Source: Arthrobacter_N sp051262515
GTDB lineage: Bacteria > Actinomycetota > Actinomycetes > Actinomycetales > Micrococcaceae
Assembly (NCBI RefSeq): GCF_051262515.1
Contig: NZ_JBIMER010000005.1
Span: 1-64,000, forward strand
Length of the DNA stretch: 64,000 nt
Reading direction: 5' to 3'
The notes under the pieces are model-generated. The model was not told the DNA's origin and ran no database searches. It saw only the letters and a list, made by a program, of their open reading frames with translations. Each line of letters starts with the position of its first letter. The first letter of the stretch is position 1. Positions 1-9,123 of this stretch are shown here, in pieces. The translations under genes and the position numbers were made by a program.

Positions 1-29
1 GCCGCATGAGACGCCCGCCGGATTTACCC

Positions 30-1400
30 CTACAGATCCGCGAGTACCGATCCCGGGTTCTCGATCGCGTCAGCCACGTAGCGAAGGAATCCTCCGGCGG
101 TTCCGCCGTCGCACACCCTGTGGTCGAAGGTCAGGGTCAACTCAGTCACCTTGCGGATTGCCAACTGCCCATCCACTACCCAAGGACGGTCAATGATCCG
201 ACCCACCCCGAGAATTGCAGCTTCGGGATAGTTGATGATGGCGGCCGACCCGTCGACCCCGAACACCCCATAGTTATTCAGCGTGAACGTTCCGCTGGTC
301 AGGTCCGCGGGAGTCGCCTTGCCCTCACGCGCGACACCGGCCAGTCGCTTCAGTTCGGCGTCGAGCTCGCGAGCGCTCAGCCGATCCGCCTGACGGATGC
401 TTGGCACCATCAGGCCGCGGTCGGTTTGCGCCGCGAAGCCCAGATTCACGCCATCGAACGAAACGATTTCCTGGCTACCGTCGGCAGCGGTTTCGACACG
501 CGTATTCAACTCCGGGTACTTGGCGAGCCCCGCAAGGACAAACCGCGCAATGAACGCGAGAAGGCCTGGCGCCCCCGTTGGGTTCACCTTCTTCAGCGCC
601 CCCCGCATCTCAACCAGCGCGGTGGCATCCACATCGACCCACACCGTGGCCTCGGGAATTTCCGCGCGGGAACGCGTCATGGCCTGTGCGATCGACTTCC
701 GGACACCCTTGACAGGCATACGCGACATTCCAAGGCCCGAGCGGGCATCGAGATCCCCCGACTGCTTCGTGGGCGGAGCGGCATCGGTGGGTGGCGCCGT
801 ATCCGTGGCAGTACCGATGGCTGACTCCACATCGTGGCGGAGGACGAGCCCGCGCGGACCCGAGCCAGCGATGCGGGCCACATCAATCCCGTGCTCCCGG
901 GCCAACTTGCGCACCAGCGGCGAAACAACCAACGGAGCCGTCGTCGTCTGCGCGGCCTCGGTTTTCGCGATCGCAGCCGGGGCGGCGACCCTCGGACGAC
1001 GCGTACGCCTCGTCGCACCGCTCCCGCCGGGGGTCCCGTAACCGATAAGTACATTGCCGGACCCCGACTCCTCCTTGGGCGAAGCCTCCGCGGGAGCTGC
1101 CGGCTCGGCGGACGGCGCAGTGGCCCCGGCGCGTTCCTCCTCGCGGTACGCCTCCCCCGCCCCATCGGAAATGGAAACCAGCGGCTTGCCGACATCCATG
1201 GTGTCCCCAGCGGCTCCGAAGAGTTCGCTGACGACCCCCGCAAAAGGACTCGGAACCTCGACCATCGACTTCGCGGTTTCGACCTCAACGATCGGTTGGT
1301 CGACGGCAACGGTCTGCCCGACCTCCACCAGCCACGAGACAATCTCGGCCTCGGTCAGGCCCTCGCCGAGGTCGGGGAGCAGAAAGGTTTTGACGGGCAT
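30..1400 (-). CDS. bkdC: E2 acyltransferase of branched-chain 2-oxoacid dehydrogenase complex
   Basis: Dihydrolipoamide acyltransferase core of a 2-oxoacid dehydrogenase complex; it moves the acyl group made by E1 to CoA in the cytoplasm. The N-terminal lipoyl domain carries ETAKS with lipoyl-lysine about K44. A peripheral-subunit-binding domain follows an Ala/Pro-rich linker (around PLVRKLAREHG). The C-terminal catalytic domain ends with the DHRVCDGG active-site motif. I chose the ATG giving MPVKTF because GGGAG lies 8 bases upstream; a GTG five codons earlier is also open. It begins 2 bases after the E1beta stop, so it is the last gene of a three-gene operon. Branched-chain specificity is inferred from the separate E1alpha/E1beta subunits and the Lrp neighbour; an acetoin or pyruvate substrate is not excluded. 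Confidence 0.9.
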   Translation of the reverse strand: MPVKTFLLPDLGEGLTEAEIVSWLVEVGQTVAVDQPIVEVETAKSMVEVPSPFAGVVSELFGAAGDTMDVGKPLVSISDGAGEAYREEERAGATAPSAEPAAPAEASPKEESGSGNVLIGYGTPGGSGATRRTRRPRVAAPAAIAKTEAAQTTTAPLVVSPLVRKLAREHGIDVARIAGSGPRGLVLRHDVESAIGTATDTAPPTDAAPPTKQSGDLDARSGLGMSRMPVKGVRKSIAQAMTRSRAEIPEATVWVDVDATALVEMRGALKKVNPTGAPGLLAFIARFVLAGLAKYPELNTRVETAADGSQEIVSFDGVNLGFAAQTDRGLMVPSIRQADRLSARELDAELKRLAGVAREGKATPADLTSGTFTLNNYGVFGVDGSAAIINYPEAAILGVGRIIDRPWVVDGQLAIRKVTELTLTFDHRVCDGGTAGGFLRYVADAIENPGSVLADL

Positions 1401-1402
1401 GG

Positions 1403-2500
1403 TCAGTTCTCCCACTGCAGGTCGTCGACGGCGTCGAGGATCCGGTCGACGCTCGGAAGGAAAAAGTGCTCGAGCTTGGGAGCCGGGAACGGGACATCGA
1501 AGCCCGTGACCCGCAGGACCGGCGCCGCGAGCGAATGGAAGCAGCGCTCCTGGACCCTGGCCACGATCTCGCTGGCCACCGAGGCGAATCCCGGCGTCTC
1601 GGCGATCACGACGGCGCGGCCCGTCTTGCGCACGGACGCGCAGACGGTTTCGTCGTCGAACGGCACGATGCTGCGCACGTCGATGACCTCGAGCGAGCGC
1701 CCCTCCTCGGCCGCGGCCGCAGCGGCGGCGAGCGCAGTGGGGACCGACGGCCCATAGGCGATCAGCGTCGCGTCCGTCCCGGTGCGGGCGACGGCGGCGC
1801 GGCCCTCGGTGCGTGCGGTGCCGGCGTCGTATTCCTCGCGTAGCGCTGGCAGGTCCAACAGCTCCTTGGACCAGTACAGCTTTTTCGGCTCCATGAACAG
1901 CACGGGGTCCTCGGAGTCGATGGCTTCACGGAGCATGCGGTAGGCGTCCACGACCGTGGCCGGCGCGAACACCTTGAGCCCGGGCGTGTGCGCGTAGTAG
2001 CTCTCGGACGAGTCGCAGTGGTGCTCGACGCCGCCGATGCCACCGGCGTACGGGACGCGGATGACCATGGGCATTTTGACAGCGCCGCGCGTTCGGTTGT
2101 GCATCTTGGCCACGTGCGAAAAGATCTGCTCGAGCGCAGGGTAGGCGAAGGCGTCGAACTGCATTTCGACGACGGGGCGCATGCCGTTCATGGCCATGCC
2201 GATCGCCATGCCGACAATGCCGGACTCGGCCAGCGGGGTGTCGAAGCAGCGCTGCTCGCCGAACCGCTCGGTCAGGCCGTCTGTAATGCGGAAGACGCCA
2301 CCGAGCGTGCCGATGTCCTCCCCGAAGAGCACGACGCCGGAGTCGGCCTCCAGCGCGTCGGCGAGCGCCGTGTTGAGGGCCTTGCCGAACGTGACGGTTG
2401 CCGGAGCTTCGGCGGCCTCCGCGCCGCGGGCCGCGGCGCGCGCGGTGGCCGCGCTGACGTTGCCGTTGGCCAGGGAGGATGTGGTGACGTTCGTGCTCAC
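1403..2500 (-). CDS. bkdB: E1 beta subunit of branched-chain 2-oxoacid dehydrogenase
   Basis: Beta subunit of the thiamine-diphosphate-dependent decarboxylase (E1) of the complex. It has a pyrimidine-binding transketolase-like domain (GEDIGTLGGVF near residue 60; QFDAFAYPALEQ near 120) and a C-terminal transketolase domain, and at 365 residues it has normal length apart from an Ala-rich N-terminal extension of about 30 residues. The GTG start overlaps the E1alpha stop as GTGA, with GAGAGGGG upstream, which implies translational coupling. It acts as an alpha2beta2 tetramer with the upstream subunit, and E2 follows directly. Confidence 0.9.
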   Translation of the reverse strand: MSTNVTTSSLANGNVSAATARAAARGAEAAEAPATVTFGKALNTALADALEADSGVVLFGEDIGTLGGVFRITDGLTERFGEQRCFDTPLAESGIVGMAIGMAMNGMRPVVEMQFDAFAYPALEQIFSHVAKMHNRTRGAVKMPMVIRVPYAGGIGGVEHHCDSSESYYAHTPGLKVFAPATVVDAYRMLREAIDSEDPVLFMEPKKLYWSKELLDLPALREEYDAGTARTEGRAAVARTGTDATLIAYGPSVPTALAAAAAAAEEGRSLEVIDVRSIVPFDDETVCASVRKTGRAVVIAETPGFASVASEIVARVQERCFHSLAAPVLRVTGFDVPFPAPKLEHFFLPSVDRILDAVDDLQWEN

Positions 2501-3729
2501 TTGGCGTTCCCCTCTCGGGAGAGCTCATCGGCCAGCCGGGCGGACTGCTCGATCAGCTGCGGGGTGGGGTTGCTGAAGACATAGCGGAACAGATCCAGCG
2601 GGTCGACTTCGACTTCCTCGTTCAGCCCGTTGCGCAGGGCGGTCGCCACGTCCTCGGCGGCCGCCGCGATGCGCTCCGCTTCGGCGTCGTCCAGCAGGCC
2701 ACGGTCGGCGAGGTAGGCCTGCATGCGGGAGACCGGGTCCTTGGCCATCCAGGCCTGGACCTCCGCGTCCTGCCGGTACCGCGTGGCGTCGTCGGCGTTG
2801 GTGTGTGCCTGCATCCGGTAGGTGTGTGCCTCCACCAGGAGGGGACCCGAACCCGCGCGGGCGAGCCGCACGGCCCGCCCGAGCACGGCCAGGAGCGCGA
2901 CCAGGTCGTTGCCGTCCACGCGCTCCCCCGCCATGCCATAGCCGACGGCCTTATGCGCCAGCGAGGGTGCGACGGACTGGTGGGCCAGCGGAACGGAGAT
3001 CGCGTATTGGTTGTTCTGGACGAAGAACACCACCGGCAGGTTGAACACGGCCGCGAAGTTCAGGGCCTCGTGGAAGTCGCCCTCGCTGGTCGCGCCGTCG
3101 CCGCACATGGCCAGCACCACGGTGTCCTCGCCACGGAGCTTCGCTGCGTGCGCGACACCTACGGCGTGGAGCAACTGGGTGGTCAGCGGGGTGCACTGAA
3201 TGCCCACCTTGTACTTGGTGGGGTCGTATCCACCGTGCCAGTCGCCACGGAAGAGGGTCATGGCCTCAACGGGGTCCACGCCCTTGGTCATGACGGCCAC
3301 GGAGTCGCGGTAGGTCGGGAACATCCAGTCCCCCTCGGCCAGGCAGAGGGCGGCCGCCACCTGGCAGGCCTCCTGGCCGTGGCTCGAGGGGTAGACGGCC
3401 ATCCGGCCCTGGCGGACGAGGGCCGAATTCTGGTCGTTGACCCGGCGTCCGACGACGAGCCGTTCGTAGGCCCGGACAAGCTCCTCGTCCGACGGCACCG
3501 GGTATTCGTGCCCCGGCGCGGTTCCCTGATCCTCCGTCGCGCGGAGGTTACCGGCCTCGTCCACGATTTGGATCTGCCCGCGGGCGGGAAGGAGGTAGTC
3601 CTCGACCGAGATGCCAAAGTTCCGGCAGGCCTCGTCGAGGGCGGATCCGTGCGCGTGGCCGGCATGGTGCTCGGAACGCGCCTGGACCGCCTGCGCCGGC
3701 GCTTCGCCGACCTGGTCCGGATGGCTCAT
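2497..3729 (-). CDS. bkdA: E1 alpha subunit of branched-chain 2-oxoacid dehydrogenase
   Basis: Alpha subunit of the E1 component; it binds thiamine diphosphate and decarboxylates the 2-oxoacid. The TPP motif is clear: GDGATSEGD starting about residue 210 and ending in VQNN near 240. The ATG giving MSHPDQ is preferred because GGGGAG sits five bases upstream; the frame stays open for 37 more codons, but that extension is unlike the family. It is the first gene of the operon E1alpha-E1beta-E2 and is divergent from an Lrp/AsnC regulator, the usual layout for bkd operons induced by branched-chain amino acids. No E3 gene is present in the window. Confidence 0.9.
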   Translation of the reverse strand: MSHPDQVGEAPAQAVQARSEHHAGHAHGSALDEACRNFGISVEDYLLPARGQIQIVDEAGNLRATEDQGTAPGHEYPVPSDEELVRAYERLVVGRRVNDQNSALVRQGRMAVYPSSHGQEACQVAAALCLAEGDWMFPTYRDSVAVMTKGVDPVEAMTLFRGDWHGGYDPTKYKVGIQCTPLTTQLLHAVGVAHAAKLRGEDTVVLAMCGDGATSEGDFHEALNFAAVFNLPVVFFVQNNQYAISVPLAHQSVAPSLAHKAVGYGMAGERVDGNDLVALLAVLGRAVRLARAGSGPLLVEAHTYRMQAHTNADDATRYRQDAEVQAWMAKDPVSRMQAYLADRGLLDDAEAERIAAAAEDVATALRNGLNEEVEVDPLDLFRYVFSNPTPQLIEQSARLADELSREGNAK

Positions 3730-3860
3730 GGTGCTCCCCTGTTCTCGGTGGCGGCAGGCCTCGACGATCAGAGTGACCCGAACCACACCGTTCTGCAATT
3801 CTTGCCTCAAGTATGGAGATCGCGCACCATTCGTATCCACCTCCGCGGAGAATCATGGAT

Positions 3861-3900
3861 AATTGGTGATCGAAACCCTTCTGAATTGGACGAATTGCCA
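3861..3900. promoter_or_regulatory. Possible Lrp-type operator between bkd operon and regulator
   Basis: The divergent intergenic region carries AATTGG at 3861 and again at 3884 (23 bases apart), then AATTG at 3893. The last two form an imperfect palindrome TTGG-N8-CCAA at 3886-3901. This AT-rich stretch stands out from the GC-rich surroundings and sits where the Lrp-like product of the adjacent gene would be expected to bind. Binding is inference only. Confidence 0.35.
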
Positions 3901-3953
3901 ATGTGAGCAGGGCCACGCCCGTTTTCGTAGACGCCACGATTGGATTCGCAGCC

Positions 3954-4403
3954 ATGGAAGCAACACCCGTCCCGCTCGACGACGTCGACCGTCGCATCCT
4001 CGCGGAGCTCACGCGAGACGGCCGCCAGTCCGTGACTGCCATCGCCCATACGGTCCACGTCTCGCGCGCGCACGCCTATTCGCGGATCAACCGACTCCAG
4101 ACCGAGGGGGTCATCACGCGTTACACGGCCGTGGTCGATCCCGTGCGCGCGGGACTGCGCTCTTCCGCCTACGTGACCCTGAAGCTGCGGCAGCATTCGT
4201 GGCGCGAAATGCGGGAGCGCCTCGCCGCGATTCCGGCGGTGCACCACATCGGCTTGGTGGGCGGGAACTTCGACGTCATCCTGCTGGTGCGCGCGCGGGA
4301 CAACGTGGACCTGCGTCGCGTCGTCTTCGACGAGCTGCAGTCGATGCCGGGCGTGCTGGACACGCAGACGTTCCTGATCTTCGAGGACGTGGATACCCGT
4401 TAG
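3954..4403 (+). CDS. Lrp/AsnC family transcriptional regulator
   Basis: Small regulator (149 residues from the ATG giving MEATPV; a GTG at 3903 would add 17). The winged HTH covers about residues 8-60, starting LDDVDRRIL, the usual AsnC-type opening. The rest is the RAM/AsnC ligand-binding domain that forms dimers and octamers (GGNFDVILLV). It is divergent from the bkd operon, so the likely job is to activate or repress that operon in response to a branched-chain amino acid (BkdR-like). Neither start has a strong Shine-Dalgarno; the later one matches family length best. Confidence 0.8.
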   Translation: MEATPVPLDDVDRRILAELTRDGRQSVTAIAHTVHVSRAHAYSRINRLQTEGVITRYTAVVDPVRAGLRSSAYVTLKLRQHSWREMRERLAAIPAVHHIGLVGGNFDVILLVRARDNVDLRRVVFDELQSMPGVLDTQTFLIFEDVDTR

Positions 4404-4414
4404 GCGGTGCGCCG

Positions 4415-5254
4415 TTAGCTTCCCGGCGCGGCGGGAGCCGTCGTCTCCGCGAGACGGTCGAGGGTGTGGTTCCCGGCACCCCGAAAAGTGGGGGTGCGCT
4501 TTTCCCGGAACGCGGCGAATCCCTCTTCGTAGTCGGGGGTCGCGCACAGTTCCGCCTGCGCGGCGTTCTCCTGCGCCATGGACTCCCACAGCCCCAGCCG
4601 CCGGTCGCGAATGGAGGCCACGAGGCCCTTCGAGGCAACGAACGCCCCGGTCGCTCCCTGCGCCACGCGGGCGACGGTCGAACGGGTCGAATCGAGCAGT
4701 TCCTCGGCCGGCATGGCGCGGCTGAAGAGGCCGGAGCGCACGGCTTCGGCGCCGGAGACGAGCTCGGCCGTGTAGATCAGGTCCAGCGTCCGGTGCGCGC
4801 CGAGTCGCTCCGTGAACAGCCAGTGCCCGCCCGAGTCGAGTGTCGCGCCGAGGTTAGCGAAGGGCGACCCGATCTTCGCGTTCTCGGCCACGTAGACGAC
4901 GTCGGTCGCGATCGCCAACCCGAGGCCGACGCCGAGGCACGCGCCCTGGACCGCGGCGAAGGTCGGCGCGGGGAAGGCCGACATCTTGCGCAGCAGCGGT
5001 TCCAGCAGGCCGCCGAGGTACCCCTGGACGTCGTCGTCCGCCGGCACGACGCCGGAGATGTCGCGTCCGGCGCAGAAGCCCCGGCCCTCGCCGCGCAGGA
5101 GCAGCGACCGCACCTCGCCGCGGCCGGCGGCGGCAGCGGCGTCGTCGTACGCCGCGGAGAGCTCCGCGAGCGCGTCGCCGTCCAGCGCATTCATCTTCTG
5201 CGGGGCGTTCAGCACCACCTCGGCAACGCCGTCGGCGATCACCAGATCGATCAT
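4415..5254 (-). CDS. paaG: PaaG-like 1,2-epoxyphenylacetyl-CoA isomerase (crotonase family)
   Basis: Crotonase-fold enzyme of 279 residues. The oxyanion-hole segments are visible (GFCAGRDIS near 60-68; QGACLGVGLGLA near 102-113). In the helix where hydratases have a Glu there is ATLDSGGHW, with Asp at the position used by PaaG isomerases. It follows paaE by 46 bases on the same strand, so it probably ends the paaABCDE transcript and converts the ring epoxide to the oxepin. A plain enoyl-CoA hydratase (PaaF-type) is the alternative, but a separate PaaF-like gene is present at 31.8 kb. Confidence 0.75.
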   Translation of the reverse strand: MIDLVIADGVAEVVLNAPQKMNALDGDALAELSAAYDDAAAAAGRGEVRSLLLRGEGRGFCAGRDISGVVPADDDVQGYLGGLLEPLLRKMSAFPAPTFAAVQGACLGVGLGLAIATDVVYVAENAKIGSPFANLGATLDSGGHWLFTERLGAHRTLDLIYTAELVSGAEAVRSGLFSRAMPAEELLDSTRSTVARVAQGATGAFVASKGLVASIRDRRLGLWESMAQENAAQAELCATPDYEEGFAAFREKRTPTFRGAGNHTLDRLAETTAPAAPGS

Positions 5255-5300
5255 GCGGGGGACTCCTGTTCTCTGGGGCTACGCGGCCGTTCCGTGGGTG

Positions 5301-6467
5301 CTACGCGTCGAAGTCGACGGAAACCTTGTCGCTGGTCGGGTGGGACTGGCAGGTCAACACGTAGCCGTCGGCAACCTCGTCCGGCTCCAGCGCATAGTTT
5401 TCGTCCATCTCCACGGTCCCGGTCACGACCTTGGCCCGGCACGTGCCGCAGACGCCACCGGCGCAGGCGAAAGGGACATCCGGCCGGACGCGCAGCGCCG
5501 CGTTAAGGATGCTTTCGCGCGCCGAAACCGGGCTCTTGACCTGACCCTGCAGCCCATCGAGTCGGAACTCGATCTCGTAGCCCCCACCGTCCTTGTCGTC
5601 GACGACGGGACGGCCGGTGTGCCCCTCCGGGCGCGCCGGCTGGCCGGTGGTGAACAGCTCGAAGCGGACCTTCTCCGGGTCCACGTTCTGCGCCGCAAGG
5701 TTGTCGCGGACCAGCTGCACCAACTCGAACGGGCCGCAGAGGAACCACTCGTCGACCTGGTCGGTTCGGATCACGGAGCCCAGCAGCGTGGTCAACTTCT
5801 CCGCATCGATCCGACCGGACAGCAACGGCGAGATCCGCTGTTCCCGCGACAGCACGTGGTGCAGCGCGAAGCGGGACGGGTAGCGGTCCTTAAGGTCCGC
5901 CAGTTCCTCCAGGAACATCACGTCCATGGCCGCCTTGTTCGCGTAGACCAGGTCGAAGCGCACGTTGTCGTTGGCGGCCAGCACGGTGCGGGCGATCGCC
6001 AGGACCGGAGTGATCCCGGAGCCGGCGGCGACGGCGACGAACACGTGGTCCTTGTCGGTGTCGATCGATTCCGGCTTGTTCAGGCCGGTCATCTTGTGCT
6101 TGGAGATGAAGGCCCCGGACGGACTCATCACGTCCATGGTGTCCCCGGCCGCCAGGCTCTCGTTCGCCCAGGTGGAGAACAGTCCGCCGAGGTCGCGCTT
6201 GATGGCCACCTTGATCTCGCCCGGCCGCGGCTCGGCGCAGATCGAGTAGCTGCGCCGGACCTCGCGGACCTCCCCGTCGTCGTGCCGGAGATCCTTGCGC
6301 AGCGCCACGTACTGGCCGGGGAGGTAGTCGTATTCGTCCTGAAGGCCGGACGGCACCGCGAAGGTGACTTCGATGGCGTCGGCGGTGAGGCGGCGAACCT
6401 CGGAGACCTCCAGCGTGTGGAAGGCGGCCCGGCGTCGCGCGCCCGCGGTTGTGGTCGTTTCCGTCAT
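5301..6467 (-). CDS. paaE: Phenylacetyl-CoA epoxidase reductase subunit PaaE
   Basis: Electron-transfer subunit of the multicomponent epoxidase; it passes electrons from NADPH to the di-iron oxygenase. Residues 1-240 are a ferredoxin-NADP reductase module (RRSYSIC flavin-binding motif; GSGITPVL nucleotide-binding motif). The C-terminus is a plant-type 2Fe-2S ferredoxin domain with C335, C340, C343 and C373. The ATG overlaps the paaD stop as ATGA. Length 388 matches the family. The open frame upstream of this start lies inside paaD and is not used. Confidence 0.93.
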   Translation of the reverse strand: MTETTTTAGARRRAAFHTLEVSEVRRLTADAIEVTFAVPSGLQDEYDYLPGQYVALRKDLRHDDGEVREVRRSYSICAEPRPGEIKVAIKRDLGGLFSTWANESLAAGDTMDVMSPSGAFISKHKMTGLNKPESIDTDKDHVFVAVAAGSGITPVLAIARTVLAANDNVRFDLVYANKAAMDVMFLEELADLKDRYPSRFALHHVLSREQRISPLLSGRIDAEKLTTLLGSVIRTDQVDEWFLCGPFELVQLVRDNLAAQNVDPEKVRFELFTTGQPARPEGHTGRPVVDDKDGGGYEIEFRLDGLQGQVKSPVSARESILNAALRVRPDVPFACAGGVCGTCRAKVVTGTVEMDENYALEPDEVADGYVLTCQSHPTSDKVSVDFDA

Positions 6468-6952
6468 GAGAGCACCTTGAAGTAGTCGAAGGGTTCCAGG
6501 CAGTCCCTGCACTGGTAGAGGGCCTTGCAGGACGTGGAACCGAAACGGGAGAGTTCGCGCGTGTCCAGGGAGTGGCACCGGGGGCACTTGACCGTCAGTC
6601 CGAGCGTCACGGTACCGCGGTGGCCCTTGCCGGTCGGCGGGGCTATCCCGTACTCCTCCAGCTTGGCCTTGCCCGAATCGCTCATCCAGTCCGTGGACCA
6701 GGCCGGCGAGAGGACCAGGTCCACGCGGACCCGGCCGTAGCCGGCCGCGCCGAAGGCCGCCTCGAGATCCTGGCGGATGGCGTCCATCGCCGGGCATCCG
6801 GAATAGGTGGGCGTAATGGTGACGACGACGCCGTCCTCGCCATCCGCCTCGACCCCGCGCAGGATGCCGAGGTCCGCGATGGTGAGGACCGGAATCTCCG
6901 GGTCGGTGACCGACGCGGCGATGCGCAGGAGTTCGGGTGCCGTGGTGGACAT
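6464..6952 (-). CDS. paaD: Phenylacetyl-CoA epoxidase accessory protein PaaD
   Basis: PaaD has a DUF59/MIP18-type fold (TDPEIPVLTIADLGI near the N-terminus, TYSGCPAM) and a C-terminal cysteine cluster, here C123, C126, C142, C148 and C151, thought to bind metal or Fe-S. It is needed for a functional epoxidase, probably for cluster assembly. The ATG is preceded by AGGA overlapping the paaC stop, 8 bases after that stop. Length 162 is normal. Confidence 0.92.
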   Translation of the reverse strand: MSTTAPELLRIAASVTDPEIPVLTIADLGILRGVEADGEDGVVVTITPTYSGCPAMDAIRQDLEAAFGAAGYGRVRVDLVLSPAWSTDWMSDSGKAKLEEYGIAPPTGKGHRGTVTLGLTVKCPRCHSLDTRELSRFGSTSCKALYQCRDCLEPFDYFKVLS

Positions 6953-6960
6953 GGTGGTTC

Positions 6961-7824
6961 CTACCAGCTCGCGCCGGGATGCTTGCGCGCGAGGACCTGC
7001 ATCTCGGCGAGCATGAAGCCCAGGTGTTCCGAATGTTCGCCCTTGCGGCCGCCGCACATGGCGAACGGCAGTTTCGGGACCTCGAGGCCGGCGGCGTCCA
7101 AGGCGTCGGTGAATTCACGCTCCCAGTCTCCGCGGAGCGAGGACGGGCGGACGCCCGCGTCGCCGAGCTCGTCGTGCAGCGGCTCGTCGGCGAACATCTC
7201 GTCGACGTACGGCCACAGGGTGGCCAGCGCGGCACGCATGCGCCGGGCCGATTCCTCGGTCCCCTGGCCCAGGCGGAGGGTCCACTGGATCGCGTGGTCG
7301 CGGTGGTAGTCGACCTCCTTGACGGCCTTCGCGCTGACGGCGGCGATCGTGGCGTCGGATGAATCCAGCAGTCGCGTGTAGAGCAGGTGCTGGTAGATGG
7401 ACACGATCAGCCCGCGCACGATCGTGGCGGCGAAATCGCCATTGGGCTGTTCAACGATGTGGAGGGAGCGGAACTCCTCCTCCTCGCGCCAATAGGCGAG
7501 GTCGTCCTCGGTCTGGTCCCATGCCAGGGCGGCATAGCTCAGGAACGAGCGCGCGTGGCCCAGCTGGTCCAGCGCGATGTTCCCAAGGGCGATGTCCTCC
7601 TCGATCTCCGGTCCGCGCGAGATCCAGTGGGAAAGTCGCTGCGCCAGGATGAGCGCGTCGTCGCCGAGCCGGACGGCGTAGCGCGCCACGGCGTCGGACG
7701 GCTTGTCGCGCTGGAGCTGGATATCCTCGGGGCGCAGGGCGTTGCCCGGGGTGACACGGGTGGCCGATGCGGACGAGTCGCCGTAGCTGTCGAAGCTGTG
7801 GTCGGTGGCTTCCGGTGCGCTCAC
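6961..7824 (-). CDS. paaC: Phenylacetyl-CoA epoxidase structural subunit PaaC
   Basis: Ferritin-like structural partner of PaaA in the epoxidase. It is 287 residues from a GTG start that overlaps the paaB stop as GTGA. It is helical and ferritin-like (LGDDALILAQRLSHWI, NIALDQLGHARSFL, EVDYHRDHAIQW), as in the family, where the metal site is lost or degenerate. It is the third gene of the paaABCDE order. Confidence 0.93.
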   Translation of the reverse strand: MSAPEATDHSFDSYGDSSASATRVTPGNALRPEDIQLQRDKPSDAVARYAVRLGDDALILAQRLSHWISRGPEIEEDIALGNIALDQLGHARSFLSYAALAWDQTEDDLAYWREEEEFRSLHIVEQPNGDFAATIVRGLIVSIYQHLLYTRLLDSSDATIAAVSAKAVKEVDYHRDHAIQWTLRLGQGTEESARRMRAALATLWPYVDEMFADEPLHDELGDAGVRPSSLRGDWEREFTDALDAAGLEVPKLPFAMCGGRKGEHSEHLGFMLAEMQVLARKHPGASW

Positions 7825-8111
7825 AGGTGCTTCACGCCTTCGCTCTTCTTGTAGTACGTCGCGTGCCGGTAGTCCTTGCCCTGGGGGGATTCGAAGTACT
7901 GGCCCTTCGCGTCGGGGTCGGAGGCGACGATGTTTTCCGAGGCCACGACCCAGAGGGAGACTCCCTCGTTGCGGCGCGTGTAGAGGTCCCGCGCGTTGCG
8001 CACCGCCATCTCGGCATCCGGAGCGTGCAGCGAGCCCGCGTGCACGTGGGACAAGCCGCGCGAGGAGCGGACGAAGACCTCCCAGAGAGGCCAACCGTTT
8101 GATTCAGTCAT
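7821..8111 (-). CDS. paaB: Phenylacetyl-CoA epoxidase subunit PaaB
   Basis: Small 96-residue subunit that bridges epoxidase heterodimers. The family signature is obvious: WPLWEVFVRSSRGLSHVH at the N-terminus, then HAPDAEMAVRNARDLYTRRNE and the C-terminal SPQGKDYRHATYY. It starts one base after the paaA stop and overlaps paaC, so it is translated as part of the operon. Confidence 0.95.
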   Translation of the reverse strand: MTESNGWPLWEVFVRSSRGLSHVHAGSLHAPDAEMAVRNARDLYTRRNEGVSLWVVASENIVASDPDAKGQYFESPQGKDYRHATYYKKSEGVKHL

Positions 8112-8112
8112 G

Positions 8113-9096
8113 CTATGCGACCCTTTCCCGAGTCTTTTTGGCGTAGGCCGCGGCGGCCTCGCGAACCCATGCGCCCTCGCGGTGCGCCTCGCGGCGGTGC
8201 TCGAGGCGCTGGGCGTTGCACGGCCCGTTGCCGGCGATGACCGCGGAGAATTCCTCCCAGTCCAGATCCATGTGGAGCCACTTGCCGGATTCGGAGTCGA
8301 AGCGCAGCTCCGGGTCCGGCAGCGTGAGTCCCAGGACCTTGACCTGCTCGGCGATCATGCCCACGAAACGCTGGCGCAACTCGTCGTTCGAGAAGCGCTT
8401 GATGTTCCAGAGCATGGACTGCGAGGAGTTCGGCGAATCGCTGTCCGGGGGCCCGAACATCATCAGCGAGGGGGCATAGAAGCGGTTGACCGCGTCCTGC
8501 GCCATCTTCTTCTGCGCCTCGGTGCCGTGGGCGAGCTCCAGGAGGATCTCGAAGCCCTGCCGCTGGTGGAAGGACTCCTCCTTGCAGACACGCACCATCG
8601 CACGGCCGTACGGACCGTAGGAGGCGCGGCACAGCGGAACCTGGTTGGCGATGGCGGCACCGTCGACGAGCCACCCGATGGCCCCCATGTCCGCCCAGGA
8701 ACGCGCCGGGTAGTTGAAGATCGAGGAGTACTTGGCCTTGCCGGAGAGCAACTGCTCGTTCAGCGTGTCCCGCGGGGTTCCGAGGGTCTCCGCGGCGGAG
8801 TACAGGTAGAGGCCGTGGCCGGCCTCGTCCTGCACCTTGGCCATGAGGATGGCCTTGCGCTTGAGCGACGGCGCCCTGGTGATCCAGTTGGCCTCGGGCT
8901 GCATTCCGATGATCTCGGAGTGCGCGTGCTGGGAGATCTGGCGCGTCAGCGTCTTGCGGTATCCCTCCGGCATCCAGTCCCGCGGCTCGATGCGCGAGTC
9001 CTGCGCGATGATGGCGTCGAAGTGCGCCTGGCCTTCCTGCTCCCCCGTATTCGGGACGGCGGAAAGGTGCCCGCCGGCGTCGTTCTGTGCACCCAT
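8113..9096 (-). CDS. paaA: Phenylacetyl-CoA epoxidase catalytic subunit PaaA
   Basis: Di-iron catalytic subunit that epoxidises the aromatic ring of phenylacetyl-CoA. Ferritin-like iron ligands are visible in KVQDEAGHGLYLY and VCKEESFHQRQG (ExxH-type pairs). The ATG giving MGAQNDAG has GAGGTGA five bases upstream and fits family length (327). It is the first gene of the paaABCDE operon; a strong sigma-70-like promoter and a PaaR-type operator lie about 30-75 bases upstream. Divergent from the AGCS symporter. Confidence 0.95.
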   Translation of the reverse strand: MGAQNDAGGHLSAVPNTGEQEGQAHFDAIIAQDSRIEPRDWMPEGYRKTLTRQISQHAHSEIIGMQPEANWITRAPSLKRKAILMAKVQDEAGHGLYLYSAAETLGTPRDTLNEQLLSGKAKYSSIFNYPARSWADMGAIGWLVDGAAIANQVPLCRASYGPYGRAMVRVCKEESFHQRQGFEILLELAHGTEAQKKMAQDAVNRFYAPSLMMFGPPDSDSPNSSQSMLWNIKRFSNDELRQRFVGMIAEQVKVLGLTLPDPELRFDSESGKWLHMDLDWEEFSAVIAGNGPCNAQRLEHRREAHREGAWVREAAAAYAKKTRERVA

Positions 9097-9123
9097 CGTG
9101 CTCACCTCGCTGTGGCTTGTTTG

